From the NCBI GenBank assembly GCA_024734495.1, contig JALMQS010000128.1, forward strand, positions 23,052,875 through 23,116,874: DNA of 64,000 nt, in the 5' to 3' direction. The translations under genes were made by a program, and so were the position numbers. This document shows, one piece after another, positions 52,559 to 63,234 of this stretch. The stretch is from Forficula auricularia (Eukaryota; Arthropoda; Insecta; Dermaptera; Forficulidae). Within the stretch, counting starts at the first letter, position 1. Each line of letters starts with the position of its first letter. The notes below the pieces were generated by a model, which searched no databases, was not told where the DNA came from, and was given only the letters and a program-made list of their open reading frames with translations.

Positions 52559-52860
52559 TGATAAAAATGAAGAAATAACTATTGAGAAGAAGAAATATTG
52601 AGCCGAAACTTTTCTTTTGATGAACAACTCAACCAGTGAAACATTTAATTGATGATAAAGATTTAAACGAGCTATATAACGGCGAAGACGATCTAGAACT
52701 TCACTACAAAAGGTTTTTGTTTACAACATATTTTGCTTGGAACTCTCAGATTAAAGCAATCGAGATTTACTCAAAGCCTGAAGAATGGATTTGCCAGTCG
52801 TCTGAATGGTTGTCTAAATACAGGCGTTAGTATGAAGTGCTGCCATCTTCTCATTTCTAA
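52559..52860 (+). CDS. Unrecognised open frame, possible terminal exon
   Basis: The frame preceding the stop at 52828-52830 is open from 52624. It has a GTG at 52636 but no ATG, and a potential acceptor CAACTCAACCAG just before 52637. Composition is coding-like (DDLELHYKRFLFTTYFAWNS, KPEEWICQSSEWLSKYRR), charged with aromatic residues. I recognise no domain. It could be the last exon of a host gene or part of an element; a long T run (52540-52559) precedes it. Confidence 0.3.
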
Positions 52861-52992
52861 GTGGCCGGATTTATAATTAGAAAGAATACTTAACATTGTG
52901 AATCATTTTCATTTTATTCATTGGCCTCAATTTTACAATATTTTATCCAAACATGAGTTCCTACTTTAATATATTTATCTATCTACTCTTAT

Positions 52993-53002
52993 TAAACAAG
53001 CA

Positions 53003-53045
<43 letters not shown>

Positions 53046-53808
53046 CATCTTTGTTCTATTTTGAAAACGGCTCTAACGATTTTGATGAAATTCACAGGTT
53101 AGGGGGTTTTTGGGTTGGCAATTCGATCTGTCACGGTCTCATCTTGGACAAAATTGTTTTTGATGGGTTTTTTCGTAATCAAATTAATTATTCTCAGGTA
53201 GACAAAACCCAATCTTGGAGTTTAAAAAAGGTTTCTCTTTTGTTTACTTTTGTACCCAGACAGACAATGGGTTGGGTTAGTTCATTGTTCTCAAAGGCCT
53301 TGAAGAACTATTGTGATTGTGTATTTTAACATATTTTGTTCTCCCTAAACGTTAGAAATATTAATAAACGTTTTATAATTGTTTTTATAAAGAACGTTAT
53401 TTATTTAACAGAATAAAAAATAATCAATAATTTATTTTAAAATATATTTCGCATAAACAGGTCTCAATTTTCTGAAAAAACAACACATTTTGATAGGTTT
53501 TATTTATTAACAATTGGATGAATAAAAATGAATCATATTGTTGAATCAAAAACAGGTGCAGGAGGTGAGGTGCGGTGGTGGGGGAGCCGGGGGTAGGGGC
53601 GGAGTTTCGGGGTGGGGTCGAGCAGGGTGGAGGTGGCGGGTACAGTGGTCGAATACATCATATATATTTGTATTTTTTTTAATTTGAAAACGGCTCTCAA
53701 ATAAAAATTGACTTTTTTATCAGAACTTTTAAATTAAAAATAATATTAAAATAAAGATTTTAAATGAAGGAAAAAGTTACCGAGCATCGCTCGGTTGCTC
53801 CAGGTACT
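52993..53808 (+). mobile_element. Helitron-like element
   Basis: AACAAGCAAAAATT, (TA)n 53010-53041, GAAAACGGCTCTAACGATTT, TTCGATCTGTCACGGTCTCA, then CCCAGACAGACAATGGGTTG and AAGGCCTTGAAGAACTATTG (shared with 6.1 kb), a G-rich block (53565-53640), and the 3' hairpin ACCGAGC-ATC-GCTCGGT plus TGCTCCAGGTACTT. The frame 53051-53329 is an internal artefact. Confidence 0.62.
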
Positions 53809-53929
53809 TATTATTAATTTATATTAATATGATTCTCAACTTTAGATAAACATTTATTCATATAATTATGTAAGTAATATGAAAAAGAGTGAATTTAATC
53901 AGCATCTAAATTTAAATTAATTCTTGAAA

Positions 53930-54600
53930 AGGACTAAACACTTTAATTAATTAAATAAACTGCAACGAATCGTTGCTTGACTTTAAGTTCATAGTCATTT
54001 GAAATATTAATAAGTTTATTCCTTTATTATTAATCAAGATAAATAGATTTTAAATAATTTTAAAAGTACTAACTCTGTGTAGGGTAAAGTACTGTAAAAT
54101 TAAATTTTCTAAAACTTTATATAACCTTTTTTGAGTGCCTCGGGGTACTTAAATAGACTATTAAATTTGATCAAAATTGATTAAGCCATTTTTAAAATAT
54201 TTTTAAATAACAAAAAAGTACCTACTAGAATAAAGTACAAATGTTTGTCGGTCGACATGTACCAAAAACTAATCAGAGCTTCATTTTGCTAAAGTAATGT
54301 AAGGTTTACAATTTCATTTCAATCGATTGAACGGTTTGGAAAAAATAGTAGACGAAAAAAAGGAATCCCAACTTCCATCCATACATCCATACATCTATTC
54401 CCACGGGCTAAATGAAAAAATTGCACTTTTTGGGTTCCGGGCGAGACCCCATGTAATTTTTGTCAGGTTCTAAAATTCAATCTAAATGAATACTACAATT
54501 TGTGACTTTGGTTGTGACCATCGGTTCCGTAGTCTTTTCCTGAGGACGATTTGAAGTCGCGTTTGGCGCAAGACGGTTTACAATAATTTACTTATTTCAC
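53930..54600 (+). repeat. Dispersed repeat family D
   Basis: GTCGACATGTACCAAAAACT, AATCAGAGCTTCATTTTGCT, TCCATCCATACATC, TGAATACTACAATTTGTGAC, GTTCCGTAGTCTTTTCCTGA. Matches 63710-64000 (plus) and, inverted, 42120-42390 inside the Helitron. Probably Helitron or other rolling-circle body sequence; no termini seen. Confidence 0.5.
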
Positions 54601-55144
54601 ATTGATAAAGTAAAAAATATTTAAAAAATGTAGGTATATATTTTATATGGAGGATTTTTTCTAGTGCATTACATTTGGAGAGGAGTTCGCTAATGATTGT
54701 AGCTAGCAAGTGAAAATACAACAGAAGTTTTTGCCTTAAAAACTATGGTTTCTGACAAGTTTTACCTTTCTAGCTCGAACACTTAACTGACCAAAAATAT
54801 GATCAAATCACCAAAATTCGTAAAAAGAACAAAACTATTATAATTGTAATTAAATTGTAAATTAATAAATAATAATAAAATGATACAACTGAATATATTA
54901 TAAAATATTTTGGTAATGATGAACGGAAAAAGGTTGTATTTTGTATTAAATATCGGAGGTTTTTATAATTTGAAAGACGGCAAATCTTTTGAAATCTTTT
55001 TTCTTTTAAAATCTTTTTAAATATTTATATCTAGTTTTTATGTTTTAAAATGTTATCAATTAATAAGATTGAAGTAGTTTTTCGAGACTGACTGAGAAGT
55101 GAATCGGGTGAATTTTGATAAGGCAGTGTCAAAATTTCAAAAAA
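54601..55144. other. Unrecognised spacer
   Basis: AT-rich, no gene or inverted repeat noticed. Confidence 0.4.
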
Positions 55145-55171
55145 GAGAGATAATTTTTTTTATTCAAAACC

Positions 55172-55204
55172 GACGTTTCGGAGGTTCATTTCCTCCTTCT
55201 TCAG
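55172..55204 (-). ncRNA. Hammerhead-like motif, ACGT stem III
   Basis: Minus strand: CTGAAGA (55198-55204), extra A, stem II GGAGG/CCTCC with loop AAATGAA, GAAA (55176-55179), CG, T, C. Stem III is the minimal palindrome ACGT. All invariant core bases are present. Confidence 0.72.
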
Positions 55205-55334
55205 GGGCTGAAAGGTCAGTGAAACAAATCCAGTGTCACATTTCCCTCCTCTCTCTCCTCTCCAGTGGTAGTAATAATATTATACAACAGTATTTCATTC
55301 TCAGTAGTATTTAGTGTAGTGACGTTTCAAACCC

Positions 55335-55367
55335 CTGAAGAAGGAGGAAATAAACCTCCGAAATATC
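55335..55367 (+). ncRNA. Hammerhead-like motif, ATAT stem III
   Basis: CTGAAGA 55335-55341, extra A, GGAGG 55343-55347, loop AAATAAA, CCTCC 55355-55359, GAAA 55360-55363, TA, T, C55367. Compared with its mirror motif the stem III pair is TA instead of CG, and it stays self-complementary. Confidence 0.7.
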
Positions 55368-55899
55368 GATTTTGAATAAAAAAATAGTTATAATTATCTT
55401 TCTTTTTTTAACCTTGGACTGCCTCTTCAAAATCCACGTAATCAATTAATTTTTATAATGTTTCTATGACTTATGTAACTTTTTCAGATCTTATGGATAT
55501 TATATATTTGTTTATTATTAAAGTCTAGATTTTTAGCGCTTAATTAAAGTAATATGGCCCTTCTCTCTATCTATCAAAATACACGTAAAGCCCGATATAT
55601 ACAATGGAAATGGGAATGGAGTTAACTGACAACAAAAATTATAAAATCAGCCAAATTTGGAGAGAATGTACCGAGTCTTGAAAAAAATTCTGGTATGTGC
55701 TTAAGACCACACGACAGAAGTGATAACTTATATGGGATTTATAATTCTATTATTCCAAAATTATGAAAACCTACGGCTAAATCGAAAAATAGAAATATTT
55801 AGTCCAAAATCCTGAATAAAAAAAACTAAAAAAAAAAAAACTAAACATTAAATATAATAATATAATATTTAAAAATAACATAACATAAATTTATATTTA

Positions 55900-56397
55900 A
55901 CAATCCCATGCTCCTCCTCAATCAGCTTAGCAAACAGGAAGTTGCTATTGAAGACATATGTATGGAGCATAGCCATGTACGGGTGTGAAACCTGGACAAT
56001 TGGAAAAGCGGAGAGAAAGAGATTGGAGGCTTTCGAAATGTGGTGCTACAGAAGAATGATGAATATCAAATGGATGGATAAAATTACAAATGAAGAAGTT
56101 CTTGGAAGAATCGGAGAAAGAAGAACCTTGTGGAAGAGTCTGAAGAAGAGAAGAGGTCAGATGATGGGGCACACACTGAGACATGGGGGACTGCTTAGGG
56201 ATATCTTGGAGGGGAGGTGGGAAAGAAAAGGGGAAGGGGAAGACCCAGATTAGAATATTTCAACCAAATAATTGGGGATATGGGATGCCAGACATTTAGA
56301 GAGGTCAAACAGCTGGCGGGGGACAGAGTCGAGTGGAGACGGATTGTTGCATCAAACCAGTCTTAGGACTGTATACTCAATGATGATGATGATGATG
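55900..56397 (+). pseudogene. RTE-like LINE 3' end with TGATGA tail
   Basis: Frame 55942-56253: LLKTYVWSIAMYGCETWTIG, RLEAFEMWCYRRMMNIKWMD, ITNEEVLGRIGERRTLWKSL, MMGHTLRHGGLL, the conserved C-terminal domain after the reverse transcriptase of RTE-like LINEs. A one-base frameshift near 56245 moves RPRLEYFNQIIGDMGCQTFR and EWRRIVASNQS-stop into another frame. It ends with GTTGCATCAAACCAGTCTTA and (ATG)n at about 56381-56397, the microsatellite-like tail used by these elements. 5' truncated. Confidence 0.85.
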
Positions 56398-56519
56398 AAT
56401 CCAAAAAAATAATTAAAATTTTAATTAAAAAATTTATATTTTTATAAAAATATAGATTTTAATAATTTTATTATCTTAAAAAGGAATAATTAATAAATTT
56501 TCCGACAATTATTGAAGTG

Positions 56520-56840
56520 GTACTAAACTACAGCCCAACTGTGACGCGTGACGTGGCGCGTGACGGCTCAATCTCATTTACTGCCCAGGAAAATAAAATT
56601 GTACATGAGCGCCAAAATTCAAGTATAAGATATTAATTTGAATTTTTTATTTATTTATTTATTCATTCATAATTCTTACAATTTAGACTTAATGCTGCAG
56701 TCCATCTGTGGCTAGATACAGACACCAACCGTGACGCGTGGGAACCGGTACAGCGTGATGCCTGACGCGTCACGACTCAATCCTATTTACTGACAAGTAA
56801 AATAAAAAGTGCGCAAGGCGCGCCAAAAGAAGTTATCACT
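56520..56840 (+). repeat. Two direct copies of a TGACGCGTG block
   Basis: 56528-56640 and 56727-56830 share CCAACTGTGACGCGTGxxx, GACGCGT/GGCGCGTGACGxCTCAATC, ATTTACTGxC and AAAATAAAA. They are separated by a TTTATTTATT run. GC-rich compared with flanks. Nature unknown. Confidence 0.45.
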
Positions 56841-57489
56841 TCAAAAGTTTTCCCATTAAATTGTGATGCCGAAGGGTAGATTAACAATTTCTCTATCTGT
56901 CATGTTTCACCCTTTATCGAATTTAACATTAAAATCCAGCTCAAGTTGGATAAGTAAGAACGGCAGTTGTTTTACTTTATTAGGAAATTTGCCCTCGGGC
57001 ATGCTTAAGGGATGTCACGTGACAATGATAATGGAGATGGGCCTAGTACACGAACGAGCAAACAACACCCAACTTTACTACTTCTAAAATACCTGAGCGT
57101 TTTAACCACACAGGGCTGGTATCTTCATTTGGAAGAAGATTCAGGGTGGTTTTCGAGGTTCCAAAAGGAAGAGGGGACTCCCCCGCAGACAAAGGGGAGA
57201 TTGTTCTGAACAATATCTCATTGAATCTCAAAAGCAGGGGAGAAACTTGTAACAAACAGCTGGTGGGAAGTGCATTCACCGAGCAAGCACCGAGTCGTTA
57301 TCTTCATTCGGGATGATAATAGAAGGGCCATTCAACAAATTATTAAGGGCGCTTGTGAAATTTACTTCTTAATCAGATGAAATACGGTTCGATCCGTTTT
57401 TGATAATTCAAGTTTCCTGTTGTCTATTCGAGTATATATTGTCCGGGAGGTACACAGCATTTTTTCTTAACTTTTTCAAACAATAAAAT
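56841..57489. other. Unrecognised; overlapping short frames
   Basis: 57000-57300 is less AT-rich and has overlapping short frames on both strands (56863-57087, 57012-57209, 57043-57279), none with a motif I recognise. Not called as a gene. Confidence 0.3.
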
Positions 57490-58085
57490 TTTTTTAACGA
57501 AAATGAATTAAGGTCGAATCAAAGATTTTAATAGATATGTTTATATTGCATGTAGAAGGGTCCTGCAAGGTCAGAAGTCTGACTAGTTGCCCGGAATGCA
57601 AATGAGTGCTTGGGTTCAACATCTGAGGGGGAAAACCCTCCCACATGCAATAAAATCCTTAAAGTGGGTCGAAAAAACTGAAATTTTTTTCTCGAAAACA
57701 CTTTAGTGCGAAAATAGTTGCTTATTGTAATAAGAATAAAAACCTCATAATAAAATTAAAATCGGTTAACATCTTCCGCTCACGCATCGAACTTTAAACT
57801 TATGAAAAATTGCAAAAATCACAATAATTTTGTAATTTTATTCTATTAGTTAAAATTCTTAAAATAAACACACTAGTTTTTTATGCTTGTTTTATGGTTT
57901 AAATAAACTAAATAAATTAAATAAATACTTTGTAATACTAATAATATACTTTTTTACGTTCGCGCATCATCTTAGAAAAATTATATTTTTTAGTTTTTTG
58001 AAAAAAAGAAATGTCAGTTTTTTCGACCCATCCTAATAAACATAAAAAAATTTGATTCGACCTAAATTAATTTTCGTTAATCAAT
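57490..58085. mobile_element. Foldback MITE interrupted by a tRNA-like SINE
   Basis: AACGAAAATGAATTAAGGTC, GAATCAAAGATTTTAATAGA at the left, and the inverted TTGATTCGACCTAAATTAAT, TTTCGTTAA at the right. GGGTCGAAAAAACTGAAATT (57666) returns as inverse at 58010-58030. The left arm is broken by 57548-57660. Confidence 0.7.
57548..57660 (+). mobile_element. tRNA-like SINE fragment (family S3)
   Basis: GACTAGTTGCCCGGAATGCA, GAGTGCTTGGGTTCAACATC, TGAGGGGGAAAACCCTCCCA. A second copy is at 63475-63560 (GACTGCCCGGCAAGCAAG, CTTGGGTTCGATTCCTGAGG, GGGACCAAGCCCTC). GGTTCRAxxxC is a box B. Confidence 0.6.
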
Positions 58086-58524
58086 TGATTATATATAGTA
58101 AGTTCATTTTGAGAAAAAATTCGATCATTCTTTCTCAAAAAGATACTCATTTCTTTGCATTTAATAAAAATTTTATTAGGGAAAGTACTATAGGTATAAT
58201 AACTTTTGCTTCTTTTTCAAAATAATATTCAAATTGTACATGTTACCCTCGCAAACGATACGAAAAATGTTACAGAGCATAGGGGCCGGATTTTTAATTT
58301 TTTATGGGTGGGGACTCAGAAAAAAAAAAGAATGAACGAAATATTTCATGATTTTATTAAAATGTAACCACAAATTAGTAGTGAAAAACTAGTTTTATTG
58401 TATTATTTATTCGTGTTCAATAAATAATGTGATTTTAATAAAATTTCAGCTCTTAGTAGTGAAAAGCTTTAATAAAAATAAAAATATTTTTAAATATTAA
58501 TTTAGATAATATATTATATAATAA
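58086..58524. other. Unrecognised spacer
   Basis: AT-rich; an imperfect inverse repeat GAAATTTCATGATTTTATTAA/AATAAAATTTCAG near 58345-58450. No gene. Confidence 0.35.
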
Positions 58525-58770
58525 TAGAAGAGTCAGGTTGGCCTAGTGGTTAAAGAGCATGCCTTCTAATCAAGCTAACTCGGGTTCAAGCCCGACTCGT
58601 TGCAAATATTTGACTGGCTATAATCTGATTCCTTCAGGAATTGAAAACCACTCCTGTGAAAAATTTTCCCCAGGAAAATTACAATGGAGAGGATACTTGT
58701 AGTATAGATATAGTAATCACCGACGCTCGGAATCGAATATGCCACTTAAGGAGGTTCGGGACAGCTTATC
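58525..58770 (+). mobile_element. tRNA-Arg(TCT)-like SINE (family S4)
   Basis: GAGTCAGGTTGGCCTAGTGG (box A-like), GCCTTCTAATCAAGC (anticodon loop CTTCTAA), CTCGGGTTCAAGCCCGACTC (box B). The downstream body GACTGGCTATAATCTGATTC is shared with 63235-63455. Confidence 0.7.
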
Positions 58771-59758
58771 TATCTGGTTGATTTTCGAAAAATTCTTTTG
58801 TATTTCTGCAGACTTTTAATACAAAAATTGTTAATAATGACGTTAATTTCGAAAAAAATATTTTTTTGATAATATTACTAAAAAGAATATTGAGATAATT
58901 TTTTTCACTATAAAAACATTTATTTAACACAAAACGATTTTTTGTTATAATCTGTTGGCTGCAAATAAGTTTTTATTTTCATATTTATGAATAACTAATT
59001 AACTAGAATGTCAAATCTATTGAAAAATATATCATTCGATTCATAAAAATTGAATTATTGATCTGTATAAATTTGTTAAAAGTGGTATAATTTGTATAGA
59101 AGTTATAGCCCTATTAAAAGCTCGGTCCATTTACTTCCCTGTTAAAAGGACAATTTTCAATAACTTATTTCTCGGTAATGGGACAGACGATCAACTTCAA
59201 ATTTCGGGCATTAATATTTATTAATACACCAATGATCGATGGTGAAAATTTGAGAATTTTCTTATAAAATTGATAAACAGTCACGAACCCCAAGAAGAGT
59301 AGTACCTAATAGAGAATACTTTCAAATATTAGAGATACTAATATCGGCAAATAAATACATATAATATATTTTTCTATATGTTATATGATCTAGAATGATA
59401 ACAAGTTTTAAAGTTGCTCGAGTTTGGCGATTTTTTAGTATAAATTTGAAAAAATATGATACATCAATGAAAGTTAGTATTTTATAGGTATTCTGAAATT
59501 TGTAGTTTTCGTTATCCTTGCGCTGTCTTACCACTAATTTTCCATTAGATTTAACCATTTCGTCCCCAAAAGAAAGTTTGTCCCTACTTATAATTTATAA
59601 AAAAAAGTGGTCACTTATATAAGACGACTTTCCATTACAGCCAAAATACATACCTTTTCCAATAGAAATTCGTCCTTAGATAGGAGCTAGGTTTTTAATT
59701 TTTTTCTTTCTTATTAATAAATATAAAAATAAACTTGCCATTCTATATATACCTATAT
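58771..59758. other. Unrecognised spacer
   Basis: AT-rich, no gene or large inverted repeat noticed; the minus-strand frame 59322-59558 has no recognisable motif. Confidence 0.4.
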
Positions 59759-60442
59759 CAGTGGCGTGCGGTCCATGGATGCTGATGTTGCGGCGCATCC
59801 CTAAAATTTCAAACATTTAGAGTATTTTCATAAATCGACTTAAAATTTTCAGGAGTATCTTTAAATATTCAAATTATTATCCGTTATTTAAAATATTTCT
59901 ATAAAAAAAAATTATTTTGAAAAGCATAATTGTTCTCTAAATGAAATAAAATTGTTGCATTGTTTCAAGGGGCAATTAAAATGAATAATTATTCCGAAAA
60001 TGGTGCTGGTAGAAGGTTTGAAGTCCCTGCCTGGAATATCTTCCAGTTCAAGCATGTCAAAGACAAGTCCAGACGAGTTTTAGTAGAATAAAAATTGTTC
60101 TCGCTGAGAAACTATTAAAATAGAAATAATACAAAAAAGGAATAAATAAAGATGATTCGGGAATCTTTAGAGTAATTTCTAGGAACTCTCAATATAAATA
60201 TAAGATCGGAAATAACCAAGAGTGCTATAGACAAGTCATAGCTTGTTTATAGAAATAGAATTAAGAGAAATTTAAGATTTTCTTATAAGACAGGCTGATT
60301 GATTGTGGAAGATGGTCGATTTCCATCTCAGGGACTGAAGAGTTTAAGTCAAAAGATTTAATTTCTGACTCCTACCCTCACTCACACAAAGCAGTATCCG
60401 TTTAGGGCGAAAGTCCCAAAATATATTAAAAAAATTTAATGT

Positions 60443-60545
60443 TGTTTTTTTTTGGCTTTTCGGCCCTTCTAGCCATAAGCCAATCTACGATACTATTAAT
60501 TTTTTAAATTTTGTCTCTACCCCGGGGGTCAGATTTTAGCCGAAA
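60443..60545 (-). mobile_element. SINE S1, truncated
   Basis: T run, GGCTTTTCGGCCCTTCTAGC, GGGGGTCAGATTTTAGCCG; the head is missing. GAAATTTAATGTT-like sequence repeats on both sides, a possible target duplication (AAATTTAATGTT). Confidence 0.8.
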
Positions 60546-60706
60546 TTTAATGTTAAATTTGAAAAATAACGAGTAAAAATGAATTTGGCCACACTGGCGC
60601 TGCAACAGCGCCGCACGGGCTTTGCATGCCCACAACACCGCTGCAACCCGCCTGTGACGGTAGAAAAAAATTTAAATAGCCGCAACATCGCCTCAACATG
60701 CACACC

Positions 60707-60845
60707 GTAATTTTTTTTGGCTTTTCGGCCTTTCTAGCCATAAGCCATTCACGATACTATTTATTTTATTTAAATTTGTCTCTAACTCGGGTCCTCTTGG
60801 TTAGCTGGCTGACATGCTACCGCCTAGCCTACCCGACCCCACACA
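60707..60845 (-). mobile_element. SINE S1, internally deleted
   Basis: T run, GGCTTTTCGGCCTTTCTAGC, CATAAGCCATTCACGATACT, then directly CTCGGGTCCTCTTGGTTAGC and the tRNA-like head to CGACCCC. The box B region is lost. ACACCGTAAT flanks both sides (60700-60709 and 60842-60851), an exact target duplication. Confidence 0.82.
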
Positions 60846-61089
60846 CCGTAATAAAAATATATGAAAAACGTACCAAGCGCTGCAACAGCGCTGCACTGTA
60901 GCTGCATCACTCGATAAAATTATCATAGATTTTTTATATATTAAAAAAAAATTTAAATTCCATAGAAACATCTAGACAGTGAATTTTTTGAATTATTTAA
61001 ATTTATAAAATTTATTTAAATTGAGAGAAAATAATACAACGTTGTTATTTTCGGTATCATTTTGTTCTTTATTGATTGTTGTTTACTGA

Positions 61090-61205
61090 TATTTCTTTTA
61101 AATAAATAAATAAAATCCTGCTTAGAGGCACAAGTCTTCGGTAGCTAGGTCCTCCAAACATCAATACAAATTAACTACAACAATTTAACAAATAATAAAC
61201 AAGTA
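61090..61205 (-). mobile_element. LINE 3' end, inverted copy of 17.2-17.5 kb
   Basis: Plus strand: AAATAAATAAATAAA, CCTGCTTAGAGGCACAAGTC, GCTAGGTCCTCCAAACATCA. Matches 17340-17525 in inverse. Nested in the H1 hAT. Confidence 0.65.
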
Positions 61206-61322
61206 CAAAAAATATACGTATTAGATGAAATTTAAAAAAACACAAGATTAAAATAAAATTTCAAAAAATTAAGGGTAATTTTTGGACAGCATCCCCTGGT
61301 TGAAAAGTCACCAGCCGCCACT

Positions 61323-62585
61323 GATCTATACCCATATATTTTTAAAAATTTTAAAAGTTATTATTACTTACTATTATCATTGTTTTAATGGGTTTGAAAT
61401 ATTTTTTTTTTTAATAAATAATATTGTCTTAAATATTTATAATTACTCATGGTCAATGCGCTCTCCCTCTCTTCCACTTCCTTTAAAATTTCCTAGTACA
61501 AGTCCCATTACTCCCTTGCCCTCAGGTGGCCGCAGTACTCTGATTACTTCCCACGCGTCCAAATGCATTTAATTAATGTTTCGAGTCAGCAATCTATTCC
61601 AGGTAAATAACACAACCTAATTAACTTCAAATGATACCTGTTTTCTATAATATAATATAATTTAATCCAGGCCATTTCCCTTCTTTATAATTCGAATTTT
61701 TCCTATCAATGTTTACTCCTCATTTTCCGCCTAAATATGTATGTCATTTTTTTGTTCTTTTTTGTCGTTTTCGTTATTTTTACTTTTTTACTTGAGGCTA
61801 AATATAAAATTTATGTAAGCTCATACATATTTTCAAAAATATAATAAAAACTCTTAATAATTCGAATTTTTTTCTTTCCTCTTGATGATTCAAACTTCTT
61901 GTCGAAGTCTCGATAATTCGAATTTTACATGTACATAATCCTTGGATTTCGAATTAACAAGAGTCGAGTGTATTTTGTTTAACTTAAATTTGATTTTTTC
62001 ATTTAAATATAAATTCTTTTATTTCATTGTCGACAATATATATATTTATTTATAGTTCCTCAATATGTAGGGAAATATTTCGAAATTTTGAAGAAAATAA
62101 AATAATGTTCCAATAAATAATTGTATTCTGAATTTGTATCTTTCTTTTAGTCAGAAAGGCGGATGAAATGAAATTTGAATTTTTCGTGGCCTTTTTTTTT
62201 TATTTTTAAATGATTAAATTGTTCGTTTTGTTCACCTTCAAGTATCCTTCCAAAATATGCTTTTCATGCTTTTTCACCAGCTCACGATTGAATTTTTGCA
62301 CACTGTCCTCAAAAGAAAATAGTTCCAAAAATATCCTTGTCTAAAATTTCGATTTGATTTATAAAATTTAAAAAGTTATTCTCATTTAATTAAAAATATT
62401 TTCTGATTGAACTCTATTATTTAGTATTTTATTATAATATAAAATGTATTTTGTTTATTTTCTAGATGAAAAGGGCTTGCTGCTGGCATTATTTTAATCT
62501 TGAATTGAGTGCTTCATGGGGATTCTCGACTCTACAATGGTAATTAATTTCCAATTGTATTAGTATAATTACAATTATATGGTTA
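61323..62585. other. Unrecognised AT-rich region
   Basis: The 96-codon frame 61282-61572 starts inside the hAT end and has no motif. Nothing else recognised. Confidence 0.4.
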
Positions 62586-62752
62586 CATAATATCAAACAT
62601 AAGATGTTGTCATCTCTTAAATCCGATGGAATGGAATATTTTTAATTATATGTCAGAGGGGGTGAAAATAGCCCCTCTGACATATAATTAAAAATATTCC
62701 ATTATCAATTTAGATGATAACATCTTATGATTTCTAATAAATTTGAATCTAT
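62586..62752. mobile_element. Short palindromic MITE
   Basis: CATAAGATGTTGTCATCT, GGAATATTTTTAATTATATG and TCAGAGGGG return inverted after a 9-nt loop near 62669. Arms about 70 bp. Half copies lie near 10.17 and 51.11 kb. Confidence 0.75.
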
Positions 62753-63234
62753 TACCATCGGCAAATTGAAATCTTTCATAATATCAATCACTATTTTTTT
62801 CTCTCTGTTTGTCTGAATTAAGATACCCACGATAACTTAAGAACGAAAAGTCATAGAAAGTTGGTTCTTGTGCTAAAATAACTCTATTTACAACAACTGA
62901 TTAGATTTTGGGCTTTCTAGCTTTAGAACTTCTGGTTCAAAAATAGAGAAAACATCCATTTATTGAATGATCATATTGAGATTTTAAGGTAATATCATAA
63001 TATAGGCACAAATGCACAATATAAGTTTTTATTAATTACTCATGGGCGTAAATGAAAAGAAAAAAGAAACCCTAAAAAGATGCTTAAATCTTTACATTAA
63101 TTATTTAAATGAAGGGTAGACACTGATAATTCTTTTCAATTTAGTCTTATTTTTGCTTTTCCCTTCTAGTTGAAAGGAGTGAAAAATATTAAGCTATTTT
63201 CTTATAATATATGTTGCATATTATCAGGAGAGGA
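62753..63234. other. Unrecognised spacer
   Basis: Contains CTTAAATCTTTACATTAATT at 63083, repeated at 63677-63696. No gene. Confidence 0.4.

Larger units (their letters stand above)
55145..55405. mobile_element. Foldback with two hammerhead-like motifs
   Basis: Outer arms GATAATTTTTTTTATTCAAA and the inverted TTTGAATAAAAAAATAGTTATAATTATC enclose two facing motifs (55172-55204 minus, 55335-55367 plus) with a 130-bp unique centre. Structurally like the 1-343 family but different in sequence, so the ribozyme core is conserved between unrelated palindromes. Confidence 0.75.
59759..61322 (+). mobile_element. hAT-type non-autonomous element (family H1), plus copy with nested insertions
   Basis: Left CAGTGGCGTGCGGTCCATGG, right TTGAAAAGTCACCAGCCGCCACTG (inverse CAGTGGCGGC). 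The flanks ACCTATAT and ATCTATAC agree at 6 of 8 positions. Inside are two S1 SINEs, a block rich in GCTGCAACAGCGC, and an inverted LINE 3' end (61.09-61.2 kb). No transposase remains. Confidence 0.75.

Noticed and set aside
53051..53329. 92-codon frame in the 53-kb Helitron-like element
   Set aside because: Homologous Helitron copies at 29.6 and 15.1 kb do not maintain the frame.
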